This document shows, piece by piece, positions 7,937 through 17,532 of a DNA stretch of 44,410 nt (within the stretch, counting starts at the first letter, position 1; each line of letters starts with the position of its first letter). The notes beneath the pieces are model-generated. The model was not told where the DNA came from. It searched no databases and saw nothing but the letters and a program-made list of their open reading frames with translations. The position numbers were made by a program, and so were the translations under genes. Source of the stretch: Ardenticatenaceae bacterium (GTDB lineage Bacteria > Chloroflexota > Anaerolineae > Promineifilales > Promineifilaceae); NCBI GenBank assembly GCA_030065875.1, contig JASJCR010000073.1:1-44410 (forward strand), in the 5' to 3' direction.

Positions 7937-9637
7937 ATGTCTAAAAAATTCGCTTATCCGCTGATCTTTATCATCCTGGTACTATTCGGTCTGGGGGCAG
8001 CACAAGCCGAGCGCGGCACTGGGGAAAATCATCCCGCCCTCAACCCGTCCGTCGGGGCCGCCTGTGTCGATGACAACCTGGAAAATAACGACACACCGGC
8101 TGCCGCAAGACCCCTTGCCTGGGGCACCTACACCCCTCTGGCCCGCTGCTTAAATGACGATGATTACTTTGAGGTCGAACTGCCGGCCGGCTATGAGGCT
8201 GTCGTCGAGCTCACCTTTATCCATGCCAATGGTGATTTGGATATAAAGCTTCTCAATGAAAACGGGGATGATGTTGCCTCTTCAGGCACCTCTTCGAACA
8301 ACGAAAAATTCACCTATAGAGCGCCGGAAAGGGGACGTTACGTGATTCATGTTTACGGCTACCAAAATGCGGAAAACACGTACTCGCTAACTATCTCGCG
8401 GCAGTGTTCCGGCTGCTTTTCCTACCAGGGCATTTTGGAAGACGGCGGTCAGCCCCTCAACGGCGAGGTGGATTTGCGCTTTACGCTGTATGACAAGCTG
8501 GTCGACGGCAGCCAGGTAGGCATGACCCTCGAGCAGCAGGTCACGGCCGTCAACGGTCTGGTCAACACCCAGGTCTATTTTGACCGAGCCAGCTACACGA
8601 CTTTTCCGCTCTTCTTGGAAGTCGCGGTGCGGCCGGCAGGCGGTAGTTACACCACCTTATCACCCCGGCAAGAGCTGGCCACGGTTCCGGTAGCGACCAC
8701 GCTGACCGCCGGGGCTGAAATTAGCGGCACCGGCACCTCGCTTTACCTGACCAGCCTTCAAGGCACGGGGCTAGTCATCAACGAAGCTGGCGATGACGGC
8801 ATACGAATTGATAACGCAGGCGATGACGGTATACAAATCGAAAACGTCGGCGACGATGGAATCTACATCATCAACCCCACGGAAACCGGCGTTTGGGTTA
8901 GCAACGCCGGTAAATCAGCAGTCGCCGGCGAGAACAATTCAACGGCTTTCCCGGCCGGGCTTTTCCTGAATCAGGACACAACAATTAATCCAACCAGCCG
9001 AAGCGGGGGAATTGGCATTTATACCCGAGGCGCAAACGGAGTAGCGGCCGATCTCGTGCTGGGCGCTAATGACGGCACCCTCTTTGGGGATGATGGGGTG
9101 ATTACCTCCGATCCCAATTACATCCATTCGGATATCGTGCTGGCCACCCACGACAAGGTTGTGATTAAGCTCGACATCGACAACAATACGTCTGGTGCCT
9201 ATTTTGAAATCCTTGACGTCAACGGCAACAGCCGCTTCCGCGTCACCGAAGACGGCACCATTACCCCGGCCAACAGCGTCATGGCAGTCAACGATCAGGA
9301 AGAATCGGTTGGCATGTATATGCTGGGAGCGACCGAAAACCGGATCGAGGATTTTGGCAGCTCTACCCTGGCCAACGGCACGGCCATCGTCCCGTTGGCC
9401 GTCGATTTTGCCAACCTGATCCCGGCCGATGGCCTCTATCACGTCTACTTAACCCCACTGGGCGACTGCCCACTCTTCGTGGCCAACAAAACCGCGGCTG
9501 AATTTACCGTTCGGGCGATGGGCGAGGCCAACTGCACCATCAATTTTGATTACCGCATCGTGGCCACCATCAACGGCCCGGAAAGCGAGCGGTTGCCCCA
9601 GGTGACCCCCCTGACCAGTGAGGAAGGTGCGGAATGA
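7937..9637 (+). CDS. Secreted PPC-domain surface protein with GDDGI repeats
   Basis: This 566-residue protein starts with a signal peptide (MSKKFAYPLIFIILVLFG... cut near AQA). Residues about 45-155 look like a bacterial pre-peptidase C-terminal (PPC) beta-sandwich (DDNLENNDTPAAA, NDDDYFEVELPAG, RYVIHVYG). A segment beginning CSGCFSYQGILEDGG (about 155-250) is of the kind found in exported fibre-like proteins. Three near-decapeptide repeats (DDGIRIDNAG, DDGIQIENVG, DDGIYIINPT) then suggest a beta-helix or stalk. The C terminus is globular, with paired Cys. The function is not known; a surface or extracellular structural role is likely. A good AGGAG precedes ATG 7937. The next gene overlaps by 4 bases (ATGA), so the two products are probably made together. 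Confidence 0.82.
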   Translation: MSKKFAYPLIFIILVLFGLGAAQAERGTGENHPALNPSVGAACVDDNLENNDTPAAARPLAWGTYTPLARCLNDDDYFEVELPAGYEAVVELTFIHANGDLDIKLLNENGDDVASSGTSSNNEKFTYRAPERGRYVIHVYGYQNAENTYSLTISRQCSGCFSYQGILEDGGQPLNGEVDLRFTLYDKLVDGSQVGMTLEQQVTAVNGLVNTQVYFDRASYTTFPLFLEVAVRPAGGSYTTLSPRQELATVPVATTLTAGAEISGTGTSLYLTSLQGTGLVINEAGDDGIRIDNAGDDGIQIENVGDDGIYIINPTETGVWVSNAGKSAVAGENNSTAFPAGLFLNQDTTINPTSRSGGIGIYTRGANGVAADLVLGANDGTLFGDDGVITSDPNYIHSDIVLATHDKVVIKLDIDNNTSGAYFEILDVNGNSRFRVTEDGTITPANSVMAVNDQEESVGMYMLGATENRIEDFGSSTLANGTAIVPLAVDFANLIPADGLYHVYLTPLGDCPLFVANKTAAEFTVRAMGEANCTINFDYRIVATINGPESERLPQVTPLTSEEGAE

Positions 9638-9939
9638 GCTTTTTCAGGCGGTTAAAAGCTCAGTGGCTATTTCTCCTGATTGTGGGTGCGCTGCTTTTGG
9701 CGGCCGGCACAGTCATAGCCCGGCCGTACGCTGTAGGCACAACCTGGTTTACAGCAGACGCCGGAGGGGGAACAAGTCAAGGTGGAAATTACACCCTGTC
9801 CGCTACCGTAGGGCAGATAGATGCCGGAACCCTTGAAGGCGGGCGCTATACGATGGACAGCGGTTTTTGGCCCGGCCCGCTGCATGGTGGGAACCAGGTC
9901 AGTGACACACAGGTTTATATTCCGCTGGTGCAGCGGTAA
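9634..9939 (+). CDS. Small exported protein with C-terminal YIPLVQR tail
   Basis: This 101-residue protein begins inside the stop of the preceding gene (ATGA overlap). A hydrophobic segment at about 10-27 acts as signal or anchor. The body reads GGGTSQGGNYTLSATVGQ, then DAGTLEGGRYTMDSGFW, a motif pair I recognise as recurring in exported Chloroflexota and Planctomycetota proteins of unknown function. It ends VYIPLVQR, a tail shared with three other exported proteins here. Translational coupling suggests a partner or accessory of the PPC-domain protein. No catalytic motif is visible. Confidence 0.75.
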   Translation: MSFFRRLKAQWLFLLIVGALLLAAGTVIARPYAVGTTWFTADAGGGTSQGGNYTLSATVGQIDAGTLEGGRYTMDSGFWPGPLHGGNQVSDTQVYIPLVQR

Positions 9940-9954
9940 ATAATGTATCTGTAA

Positions 9955-10006
9955 CTTCCCGGAAAAAGCTTTTATGAGTCGTTTCATTTAACTATTTTCC
10001 GGGAAG
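9955..10006 (+). terminator. Hairpin with perfect 12-bp arms after the 7937-9939 gene pair
   Basis: CTTCCCGGAAAA at 9955-9966 is the exact reverse complement of TTTTCCGGGAAG at 9995-10006, with a 28-base loop. Only a short TTT follows, so it may be a weak terminator or a 3' mRNA stem. The core word TTCCCGGA is the same as in the terminator just upstream of this gene pair. Confidence 0.5.
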
Positions 10007-10296
10007 TTTGGATGACATATTTTCCGCGAAGTTGGGAGCCAGCATTTCCCGCATAATTCACGCCCCCGTCTGCTTAAAGTAGGTTAAATGTCCCCCTTGC
10101 GCCCCTTAAATGACCCCAAAATCATTTAAAATATAGATTAAATAGAAAAAGAGAGAAGGGCGTCTACCCCGCATATCCTGTTCCATCAATCATAACCTAA
10201 TAACAGTGTTGCACTGCTCTATTGTCATTGCCTGATTTTTCAACCAGCCCCCCTAGGTTCGGGACGGAAATCGGCAGCGGAAAGTAGGAGATCATC
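10007..10296. other. Spacer before the ELWxSDGT protein gene
   Basis: This spacer has no credible gene. It holds two weak relatives of the TTCCCGGA word (near 10019 and 10045) and an AT-rich stretch around 10100-10150 that could contain a promoter. No clear -35/-10 pair was identified. Confidence 0.4.
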
Positions 10297-12990
10297 ATGA
10301 AAAAACAACCGTTTTTTGTTGTCCTTGTTTTGATTTTATTGGGGGGATTTAGTTGGCTCACCGACACATCAACCGTACAAAGCAGCCCGACTGCGCCCGA
10401 GGTACCCACGCTGCTTAAAGAAATTAATCCGGCAACCTACGGCAGCACCCCTTTGGATCTTGTCTATGGCAACGACCTGCTGTACTTTGTAGCTGTTACC
10501 CGAGAATACGGCCGGGAGTTGTGGCGCAGCGATGGGTCAGAGGTCGGGACCAAAGTGGTGCGCGATATTTTCCCGGGAAAAATCGATTCAAATCCACACT
10601 ATCTAACAATGATCGATGATATTTTGTACTTCACAGCGATCAGCGAGGCCAACGGACGTGAACTGTGGCGCAGTGATGGGTCTGAATTGGGTACATACAT
10701 GATAAAAGATATAGATGCCGGTACTGATGGAAGTGAACCACTCTATCTATTTGCCTATGACGACACGCTCTACTTCTCAGCCAACGACGGTCAAAGCGGA
10801 TTTGAGCTTTGGCGCAGCGACGGCACCAATGCCGGGACGGTTCGCGTCGTAGACCTGAACCCTGGGGCGTCAGGCAGCTATCCATTTGGTTTTGTGGTGG
10901 CCTCCGATGGCTTTTTCTTTGCAGCCAGCGACGGCACGCCCGGCGGTGCGTTTTTATGGTTTAGCAATGGCACGGAAGCTGGCACCTATCGGGTTTCCGA
11001 TCAAGTCTATTACGTCGGCGGCCGAGCCGCAATGATGAACGATGTCCTGTACTTCTCAGGTATCGATCAAAACAACGATTTTGAACTGTGGCGCAGTGAT
11101 CGCACCGCCCCAGGCACCTATCGCGTGGCCAATATTAATTTAAGCGAAGGCAGCTATCCGTCTGACCTGACACCGGTCAACGACACCCTTTTCTTTCGGG
11201 CGATTGGCAGCGGCGGGGTGGAGCTTTGGGCATCCGACGGTACAGGCCCTGGTACCTATCGGGTCAAAGACATCAACCCCAACGGTGATTCAAATCCTTC
11301 CGACCTGGTTGCTCTGAACGACACGCTTTACTTTGTTGCATCAGACAGCAGCACACCAACTCTAAACCGAGAGCTTTGGCGCAGTGACGGTACGGCCGGG
11401 GGTACTGTGACAGTCAAGGATATCGCCCCTACCGGCAGCAGCTTTCCCTCTGGGCTGACCGTCATTTCAGACACCCTTTACTTCAGTGCCTACGGGCCGG
11501 ATACCGATTCCGAGCTTTGGCAGAGTGATGGCACAACGGCCGGCACCCAGCTGGTAAAAGATATCAATCCGCAGGGCAGCAGCATTCCCGGCTGGTTTAC
11601 CCCAGCACCAGGCGGTTTTTTCTTTTCCGCCACTCACATTTTGTATGGCGGTGAATTGTGGTTTAGTGATGGCACCGAAGAAGGAACCCAGCTGGTAAAA
11701 GATATTAACCAGGTGGGGATCAGCGCCTATCCTGAAGATCTGATGATCTTTAATGGCGCACTTTACTTCACAGCCAGCGACGAGTTTGATCACGATCTGT
11801 GGCGCAGTGACGGCACGCCAGGCGGCACGACGCGCGTGTTTGACAGCAATCCCGATGAGTATACTTATGTCAACTTCCTTCGAGCAGCCGGGGGTCAACT
11901 CTTCTTTGCCACAGATGACCGCATCCACGGCCGCGAACTCTGGGTCAGCGATGGCACAACCGCTGGTACCCGTCTGGTGCGTGATATCCATCCCTATTCG
12001 GCCAGCAACCCCAACAACCTAACCCCGGCCGGGGATCTGCTCTACTTCACCGCAGAAGATGATCTACACGGAGAAGAGCTGTGGGTCAGCGATGGCAGCG
12101 AAAGCGGCACGCGCATGGTACGCGATATTCATCCGAGCGGATCATCAAGACCAGGCTGGATTACCACGGTGTACGACACGGTTGTCTTTGCCGCCGAAGA
12201 GCCCTCATCGGGGCGAGAACTGTGGATCAGCGGCGGCAGCACCAGCAGCACATTTCGCGTGGCCGACATTCATCCGGGTCCCGATTCGAGCAGCCCATCG
12301 TTTATAGCCCAGCTGGGCTCCGTTGTGCTGTTTAGTGCGGATGATGGGGTGAACGGCCGCGAGCTGTGGCGCACAGACGGGTCAGAGGCCGGCACCTATA
12401 TGCTGGCTGATATCCGCCTGGGCAGCGGTTCGTTCCCGAACTTTTTGCTCAACGTAGGCGATCTCATTTTCTTCTCGGCCGATGACGGGGTAACCGGGCG
12501 TGAGTTGTGGGCCAGTGATGGCACCTCGGCCGGGACCTATCGGGTCGCCGATATCCACCCAACCGATTCTTCCTTCCCCAGCTGGGCCACGGAAAAAGAC
12601 GGTCTGGTTTACTTTGTAGCCGATGATGGGGTCCACGGCAGCGAGCTGTGGGTCAGCGATGGCACAGCGGCCGGCACCGAACGTGTGACTGATATTAACC
12701 CCGGGGGGGACGCTAATATCAAGCACATCGCCAATCTCCTCGGTATGCTTTACTTTGCGGCCGACGATGGACAAAATGGGTATCAGGTGTGGCGCAGCGA
12801 CGGCACAACCGGCGGCACCCACCGCCTGACCGCCATCCCGGATCCGGGAACCGATCCGCCCAGTATGTTTGTCCTGTTCCGCAACCAGGTGTACTTCCAG
12901 GCCTCGACCACCAGCACGGGCTCGGAAATCTGGTTTGTTGAGGCGTTTGAGTTGACCAATCACATCCATTTGCCTTTGGTTGTGCGGTAA
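10297..12990 (+). CDS. Secreted ELWxSDGTxxGTxxVKDI repeat protein (17 repeats)
   Basis: This 897-residue exported protein consists almost wholly of repeats of about 45-50 residues, each with a version of ELWRSDGTxxGTxxVKDI. I count 17 (for example ELWRSDGSEVGTKVVRDI, ELWASDGTSAGTYRVADI) and a last partial EIWFVE. Between them are segments like LYFSADDGxxG. This is the known ELWxxDGTxxGT repeat family, thought to form beta-propellers and common on bacterial surfaces; its role is unknown. The signal peptide is MKKQPFFVVLVLILLGGFSW. The protein ends HIHLPLVVR, the shared tail of the exported proteins here. ATG 10297 has an AGGAG site. A strong terminator follows, so the gene is probably its own unit. 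Confidence 0.88.
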   Translation: MKKQPFFVVLVLILLGGFSWLTDTSTVQSSPTAPEVPTLLKEINPATYGSTPLDLVYGNDLLYFVAVTREYGRELWRSDGSEVGTKVVRDIFPGKIDSNPHYLTMIDDILYFTAISEANGRELWRSDGSELGTYMIKDIDAGTDGSEPLYLFAYDDTLYFSANDGQSGFELWRSDGTNAGTVRVVDLNPGASGSYPFGFVVASDGFFFAASDGTPGGAFLWFSNGTEAGTYRVSDQVYYVGGRAAMMNDVLYFSGIDQNNDFELWRSDRTAPGTYRVANINLSEGSYPSDLTPVNDTLFFRAIGSGGVELWASDGTGPGTYRVKDINPNGDSNPSDLVALNDTLYFVASDSSTPTLNRELWRSDGTAGGTVTVKDIAPTGSSFPSGLTVISDTLYFSAYGPDTDSELWQSDGTTAGTQLVKDINPQGSSIPGWFTPAPGGFFFSATHILYGGELWFSDGTEEGTQLVKDINQVGISAYPEDLMIFNGALYFTASDEFDHDLWRSDGTPGGTTRVFDSNPDEYTYVNFLRAAGGQLFFATDDRIHGRELWVSDGTTAGTRLVRDIHPYSASNPNNLTPAGDLLYFTAEDDLHGEELWVSDGSESGTRMVRDIHPSGSSRPGWITTVYDTVVFAAEEPSSGRELWISGGSTSSTFRVADIHPGPDSSSPSFIAQLGSVVLFSADDGVNGRELWRTDGSEAGTYMLADIRLGSGSFPNFLLNVGDLIFFSADDGVTGRELWASDGTSAGTYRVADIHPTDSSFPSWATEKDGLVYFVADDGVHGSELWVSDGTAAGTERVTDINPGGDANIKHIANLLGMLYFAADDGQNGYQVWRSDGTTGGTHRLTAIPDPGTDPPSMFVLFRNQVYFQASTTSTGSEIWFVEAFELTNHIHLPLVVR

Positions 12991-13018
12991 CAAATCAACC
13001 GACAGTCAATCTCACTCT

Positions 13019-13050
13019 ACGGCCGCAGCGCGCTGCGGCCGTATTTTTTT
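13019..13050 (+). terminator. Strong Rho-independent terminator (GGCCGCAGCG/CGCTGCGGCC stem)
   Basis: ACGGCCGCAGCG (13019-13030) pairs perfectly with CGCTGCGGCCGT (13031-13042) and is followed by ATTTTTTT. The stem is a close relative of the GGCCGCAG palindromes at 665, 24209 and 26436, but only this copy has a T-run. Confidence 0.85.
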
Positions 13051-13114
13051 CCGGAAAGGTCAGCCTTCTCTCATCCGTCCCCGGTAAGTAGGGTGTGCAC
13101 TTTCGCGTCATCTA

Positions 13115-13145
13115 GACTACAAAAGTTTTTAAAACTTTTGTAGTC
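13115..13145. repeat. GACTACAAAAGTTTT palindrome, copy 1
   Basis: AGACTACAAAAGTTTT and its reverse complement meet here around a single extra T, giving a stem of about 15 bp. The same type of palindrome, with compensating base changes, occurs at 19636-19668 and 25535-25567. Here it precedes the 13193 gene and follows a separate terminator. Confidence 0.75.
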
Positions 13146-13192
13146 TTCTGAGCAACGAATGGCGGATACAATACAAAAGGAAAAAGGTTGGC

Positions 13193-16100
13193 ATGAACAC
13201 TCGCATTACCTGCAGCTGGTTATCAATTTTACTCGTTGCGATTTTGGCGCTGCTGGTCGTTATCCAGCCGGTCAGCGGCACCCCAGGCGTGACAATCAAC
13301 GTTTCCGGCACAATAACCGGACCGTCCGGCGGGGTGCCCAACGTCACCATTCGCCTCTACAGCGGCCAGGGAGAATGGTCGACCACCACCAACAGCAGCG
13401 GCAGCTACTCAGTTAACATTGACCACACGGCCGGTGAGTCGATCAGTTTTGCCGTCCGGCCGGCCCTTGCCGATCGGCTTTCGCAAGCCAATTATTGGCT
13501 CGATAGCTGGGGGGGAGGCGCTTTAACCCAAGATTTCAGCGTGGAGGCCGGCCATCTGCTAGAGGTAGAAATTCCTGAATATGATGGGGCAATGTGGCTG
13601 GAAGTGTATCCCAGAAACTGGACACTAGGTCCCACAGAATGGTATGAAATGGAATATGATGGCTTAACCGGCCGTTTTCGTGGGGTCCTGCCGGCTGACG
13701 TGTATAACATTTCAACCTTTTCCGAGCCTCCCGGCTATTTTAGAACAACGGGCCTCATCGATGCCCGCAGCGGGGATGCCAGCCTGACTATGTCGCTCAA
13801 CACCACCTATGTGTCACCGGTTCCTGCCGACCCACCCGACGCCAGCAAAATCACCTTTGGTCCGTTAAACAGCCTGGGAGAAACGGTTGTGTCCGGTGCA
13901 CCCGGCAGCGTCATGCCGCTGACCAACGTGCTTCTAGTCAACTTAAAAACCAGTCACTCGGCGTTTATTCAGGCCGAGGCAGACGGCAGCTTCTCAGGCT
14001 CGCTGTTTGCTCCACCAGGGTCAGACATCGACGTTCGCTACGGCACCCCGCACTGGCGCTGGGATCGGGTGGCGGCTTTTGGTGCCGACGAAGGGTTAAA
14101 TCCATATCCGGGCACGATCATTCACCGGCCGCACGAGCACAGCGGTGGTCAAAATGAGCTGCCGTTTGCCACGGTCGGGGCGATTGAACCGTGGCAAACC
14201 GAACCTAACTCGGTTGGTGCCGCCTGGCAAATCGAAGGCCTGGTGAAAAACGTAGCCGATCCCCTCTACCCTGGCTACACCGTTGATGTCGACTCAATAA
14301 TAACCGTCTACGGCCACGATATTGACGCCGAAACCGACCTTAAACCAATTAATATTCACGGCTATGTTTATCTGATGATGACCCACAAAAAGGACGGGAC
14401 ACCGGTGCTGGCTCGTAACTATCCTGGATCTTCGCGGCAGACCCCTACCGGCTTCCCGATCATCGATGAGCGGGTTCCGCAAGAGTACATACGAGAAATT
14501 TCTGTGACCAATTTAGCCTACAAGGGGATCAATCAGCTAACCGGCGAATTAAAATTTTCACTGCCGATCCCGGCCGATTTGCCACCAGGTACCTACCGGC
14601 CGGTGCTCTACATGTTCGTCAACAACATTCCGGTGACCAAGGATTGGGAGCGAGCTACCGTCAGCTATCTGACCTATCATCAGGAGCACGGGGTGCTGCC
14701 ACCGCTGCTCATCGCCGAAGATGGGGAGCCGATTCCGGAACGGCAGGTGGTGTGGAACATTCTCATGAATGATTTGTCCCAGGGGCAGCGGGGAACCAGC
14801 CCGCGCGAGACCGCTGATTTTTTCCGGCCGTCTTCGTTTATCATCCAGCAGTCCGCCCCCTATATCATTCCGGCCGTCGATCCGCTGTCCGGCGCACCAA
14901 TCACCTACCGGCTGGAACCGTTTTTGCCCATGATCAGCTTCTCCGACCGGGAAGCACCAACGCCCCCGCAAATTCCGTTTGATTTGCCGGGCGGCGAAGC
15001 GTGTCTGGTGATTACCACACCCAGCGGCCAAACCGAGGATTTTGACTGTCATGAGTTGGTGCAGTCGGCCCATCGCACCCCAACCACGCGCCACGGCGAT
15101 GATATCAACACCGGCACGGAGCAGGTCAAAGATTACTACGAGCTGCGCATCGACTCCGACACCTTTCTCCATCAATTTGAAGAGTATGGGCGTTATGAAA
15201 TTTCATTGACCGGTGAAGTGCAGGATATCTGGGGTAGCACCTATCACGGTGGCGGAACTTATGAGCTCTATGTGGCGGATACCCTGGACATGATTTTTGG
15301 CACCCTGCCCGGCACGCCGCTGGCGGTTGGCGATTACTTTAACCCGGCCCTGCAATTTCAGCCGGAGGTCCCGGCCGAGGTCGATTTAACGATCACCCAC
15401 TACCCCAACTCCAACCCGGCCCTGGCCGTCACCAAAACGTTTAGCGGATTGGCCAATGAATTTGGCCTTTTTTCGCCTAAAGATAATTTTCAATTTGAAA
15501 CTCCAGGGGAATATCGAGTAGACATCCTGGCAACGTACCAGCAGCCGGACAGCGACAAACTGTTTATGGCGTCGGCCGCTTTTGGTGGTGTGGTCATGTC
15601 TCCCAATCCCGATATGGTGGCCCACGGCCGGCGGGGAATGGACAGCTTGCTGAATGTGCCGCCCAACGCCTGGTTTATCAACTGCAACACCCTGCCCGCT
15701 GCACCGACCAGCCTCACCGCCCACATGTTTAATCCCTACTTTAATGGCGACGTCGTCTGGAGCCGGGAAGAAGAAGACACCTGGGGAACCCCCTGGGGCC
15801 TTTCCTGTGATGGGGGGGCGCTGCGCATGGTGGCCAGCCTGCAGGACCCAACCGGGATTCATCAGCCGGCCATCGAAGCGCGGGCGGCCGGTATGTCGCT
15901 TGACCCGCTCTATGAAGTGTCTTTGGCCGATCGCTACGCCGGTGATGAACTGCCGGTTTTCTCCAGCAGCTACACCAACCGGCCGCTGACGATGGTTGAA
16001 CCGGCCGATGTCGAACAGCTCGCCTACGCCTACCTTTACTCCCAACGGCCGGGGGTTCGCGTGCGCGAAGTAATCGCCGAAGAAGGACCGGAGCATCTCA

Positions 16101-17176
16101 GCGGCTACTGGCGGCTCGATACCCTCTACGACGATCAGCTGGGGGTTGGGATTAATGGCGATCTTCCCAATGATTTTAAATTTCAATACGTCGGTATCGT
16201 TTACCGGGATGTTGAGTCGGGCTACAGCGAATATCTGGGTCACGGCAGCAGCTGGATCCATCTCCCGGAAGGCGGCACCCATCGCTCCCGGGCGATGCCG
16301 CCCTTCTCCGGCCCCGGAAACGGCGGCTGGCCAACCGATGGTGGTCCTTTACTGAGGCTCAAAGGTCAGGATATCCATATGTTTATCATGCCCACCGGAG
16401 TCCGGCCGGGCAGCGTGTTGGAAACCGGGGACCTGTTCCGCTTTGCCGGACATCTGATGCCCACTCTCGACAGCCAGGTTCAGGCAACGATCACCGCCCC
16501 TGACGGCACAATCCGTGAAGTAAGCGGCCGGGCCAATTCAATCGGCTATTTTTATAACCCCAAAGACGACTTTGAAGTCAATCAGCCCGGTCTGTGGCAA
16601 GTTGATGTGAAGGTTTGGCATGATGGGACAATCGGCAACGGAGACTCAGTTGACTGCGACCCGGCCGCGCCGTTTGACCCGACCCGACCCTGCCCATCGG
16701 GAAACGTGCTGGGTTCTAGTGGGGGCCAATATGTGTTCTACGTCGTTTATCCAGGGGCACCACGCCTCTTCTTGACGGCTCCCTCGTCCGGCATTCTCTA
16801 TTTTCGCCATGCGGTCAGCCCGATTGCGGTCAGAGGGGTTCTGCCGAAAGGTTTTACCGCCGATTATGTTGACTATACGATTTCCATGCCGGGGGTGATT
16901 CTCGAAACCGGCCGAGCTGCGCTCTCTGGCAATTCGTTCTCTTTTAATTTTGATCCGGTTGCGCTACAGGCGGACTTCCCTAACATCGACCTCAATCGGC
17001 GCGATGATACCCATCCTGGCCTAAGCGATACCTTTGCCATCACCCTGCTTTACAAAGGGCATGACGAGGATGGCGACAGCTATCGAGCCAATACGATCAC
17101 CGTTCAGGGAGATCGCGTGTTTGCCGCCGGCGTCCCGGCCGCGCACGGGGTATTTTTGCCGACCGTCGTTCGCTAA
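13193..17176 (+). CDS. Very large secreted surface protein with N-terminal carboxypeptidase-regulatory-like domain
   Basis: This 1327-residue protein opens with a signal peptide (CSWLSILLVAILALLVVIQ). Residues about 32-80 (VSGTITGPSGGVPNVTIRLYSG, with SSGSYSVNI) look like a carboxypeptidase-regulatory beta-sandwich. The rest is beta-rich, with few Cys and no catalytic motif I recognise. A PKDDFEVNQPGLWQVDV-like segment occurs twice (about 760 and 1125: FSPKDNFQFETPGEYRVDI and its relative), which suggests duplicated Ig-like domains. The C terminus is GVFLPTVVR, matching the tail of neighbouring exported proteins. It is probably a cell-envelope or adhesin-type protein. No strong ribosome site is visible; ATG 13193 is chosen because the signal peptide begins there. 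Confidence 0.78.
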   Translation: MNTRITCSWLSILLVAILALLVVIQPVSGTPGVTINVSGTITGPSGGVPNVTIRLYSGQGEWSTTTNSSGSYSVNIDHTAGESISFAVRPALADRLSQANYWLDSWGGGALTQDFSVEAGHLLEVEIPEYDGAMWLEVYPRNWTLGPTEWYEMEYDGLTGRFRGVLPADVYNISTFSEPPGYFRTTGLIDARSGDASLTMSLNTTYVSPVPADPPDASKITFGPLNSLGETVVSGAPGSVMPLTNVLLVNLKTSHSAFIQAEADGSFSGSLFAPPGSDIDVRYGTPHWRWDRVAAFGADEGLNPYPGTIIHRPHEHSGGQNELPFATVGAIEPWQTEPNSVGAAWQIEGLVKNVADPLYPGYTVDVDSIITVYGHDIDAETDLKPINIHGYVYLMMTHKKDGTPVLARNYPGSSRQTPTGFPIIDERVPQEYIREISVTNLAYKGINQLTGELKFSLPIPADLPPGTYRPVLYMFVNNIPVTKDWERATVSYLTYHQEHGVLPPLLIAEDGEPIPERQVVWNILMNDLSQGQRGTSPRETADFFRPSSFIIQQSAPYIIPAVDPLSGAPITYRLEPFLPMISFSDREAPTPPQIPFDLPGGEACLVITTPSGQTEDFDCHELVQSAHRTPTTRHGDDINTGTEQVKDYYELRIDSDTFLHQFEEYGRYEISLTGEVQDIWGSTYHGGGTYELYVADTLDMIFGTLPGTPLAVGDYFNPALQFQPEVPAEVDLTITHYPNSNPALAVTKTFSGLANEFGLFSPKDNFQFETPGEYRVDILATYQQPDSDKLFMASAAFGGVVMSPNPDMVAHGRRGMDSLLNVPPNAWFINCNTLPAAPTSLTAHMFNPYFNGDVVWSREEEDTWGTPWGLSCDGGALRMVASLQDPTGIHQPAIEARAAGMSLDPLYEVSLADRYAGDELPVFSSSYTNRPLTMVEPADVEQLAYAYLYSQRPGVRVREVIAEEGPEHLSGYWRLDTLYDDQLGVGINGDLPNDFKFQYVGIVYRDVESGYSEYLGHGSSWIHLPEGGTHRSRAMPPFSGPGNGGWPTDGGPLLRLKGQDIHMFIMPTGVRPGSVLETGDLFRFAGHLMPTLDSQVQATITAPDGTIREVSGRANSIGYFYNPKDDFEVNQPGLWQVDVKVWHDGTIGNGDSVDCDPAAPFDPTRPCPSGNVLGSSGGQYVFYVVYPGAPRLFLTAPSSGILYFRHAVSPIAVRGVLPKGFTADYVDYTISMPGVILETGRAALSGNSFSFNFDPVALQADFPNIDLNRRDDTHPGLSDTFAITLLYKGHDEDGDSYRANTITVQGDRVFAAGVPAAHGVFLPTVVR

Positions 17177-17295
17177 AAGTATGAATATCAACCTATTTTT
17201 TTAACAACGATTTGGAGTTAAAGAGATTTGCAAAGTGCTTTAGTACTGTGTAACAAATGTTTTCCTAACTTTAAACTTGTTGCCCCCTTTCTTGA

Positions 17296-17397
17296 CCGAT
17301 GAATAAATCCATCGGCCATGGAGACCGAAACCGGATCGTTTTTAACGCGATTTATCGCGTTTCGGTTTCCGTAGCGGCCGAATTTATTTGGCTGCGG
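17296..17397. repeat. Nested palindrome cluster
   Basis: AACGCGAT (17344-17351) pairs with ATCGCGTT (17354-17361) around TT. Outside it GAAACCG (17327-17333) pairs with CGGTTTC (17363-17369). To the left CCGATG and CATCGG pair around 17296-17316, and the block ends with GGCCGAATTTATTTGGCTGC. Related fragments occur at 30423-30475, 30682-30705 and 32281-32302, so this looks like a mosaic of dispersed elements. Confidence 0.55.
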
Positions 17398-17532
17398 CAA
17401 AGAGGCGTATCTAAAATAAGAAGTTAAGAATATTTTTGTAACGGTGTATTTAGGTTTTGTTGACATTTGATTCAATGGGATGATCCATCCTCAAATTTGC
17501 GATATTTTCTACATCCGCCGATTAAAACCGAT

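Noticed and set aside
15386..16282. Long antisense frame of about 300 codons inside the 13193 gene
   Set aside because: It has no ribosome site or domain, and the + strand frame has a signal peptide, a family tail and full length.
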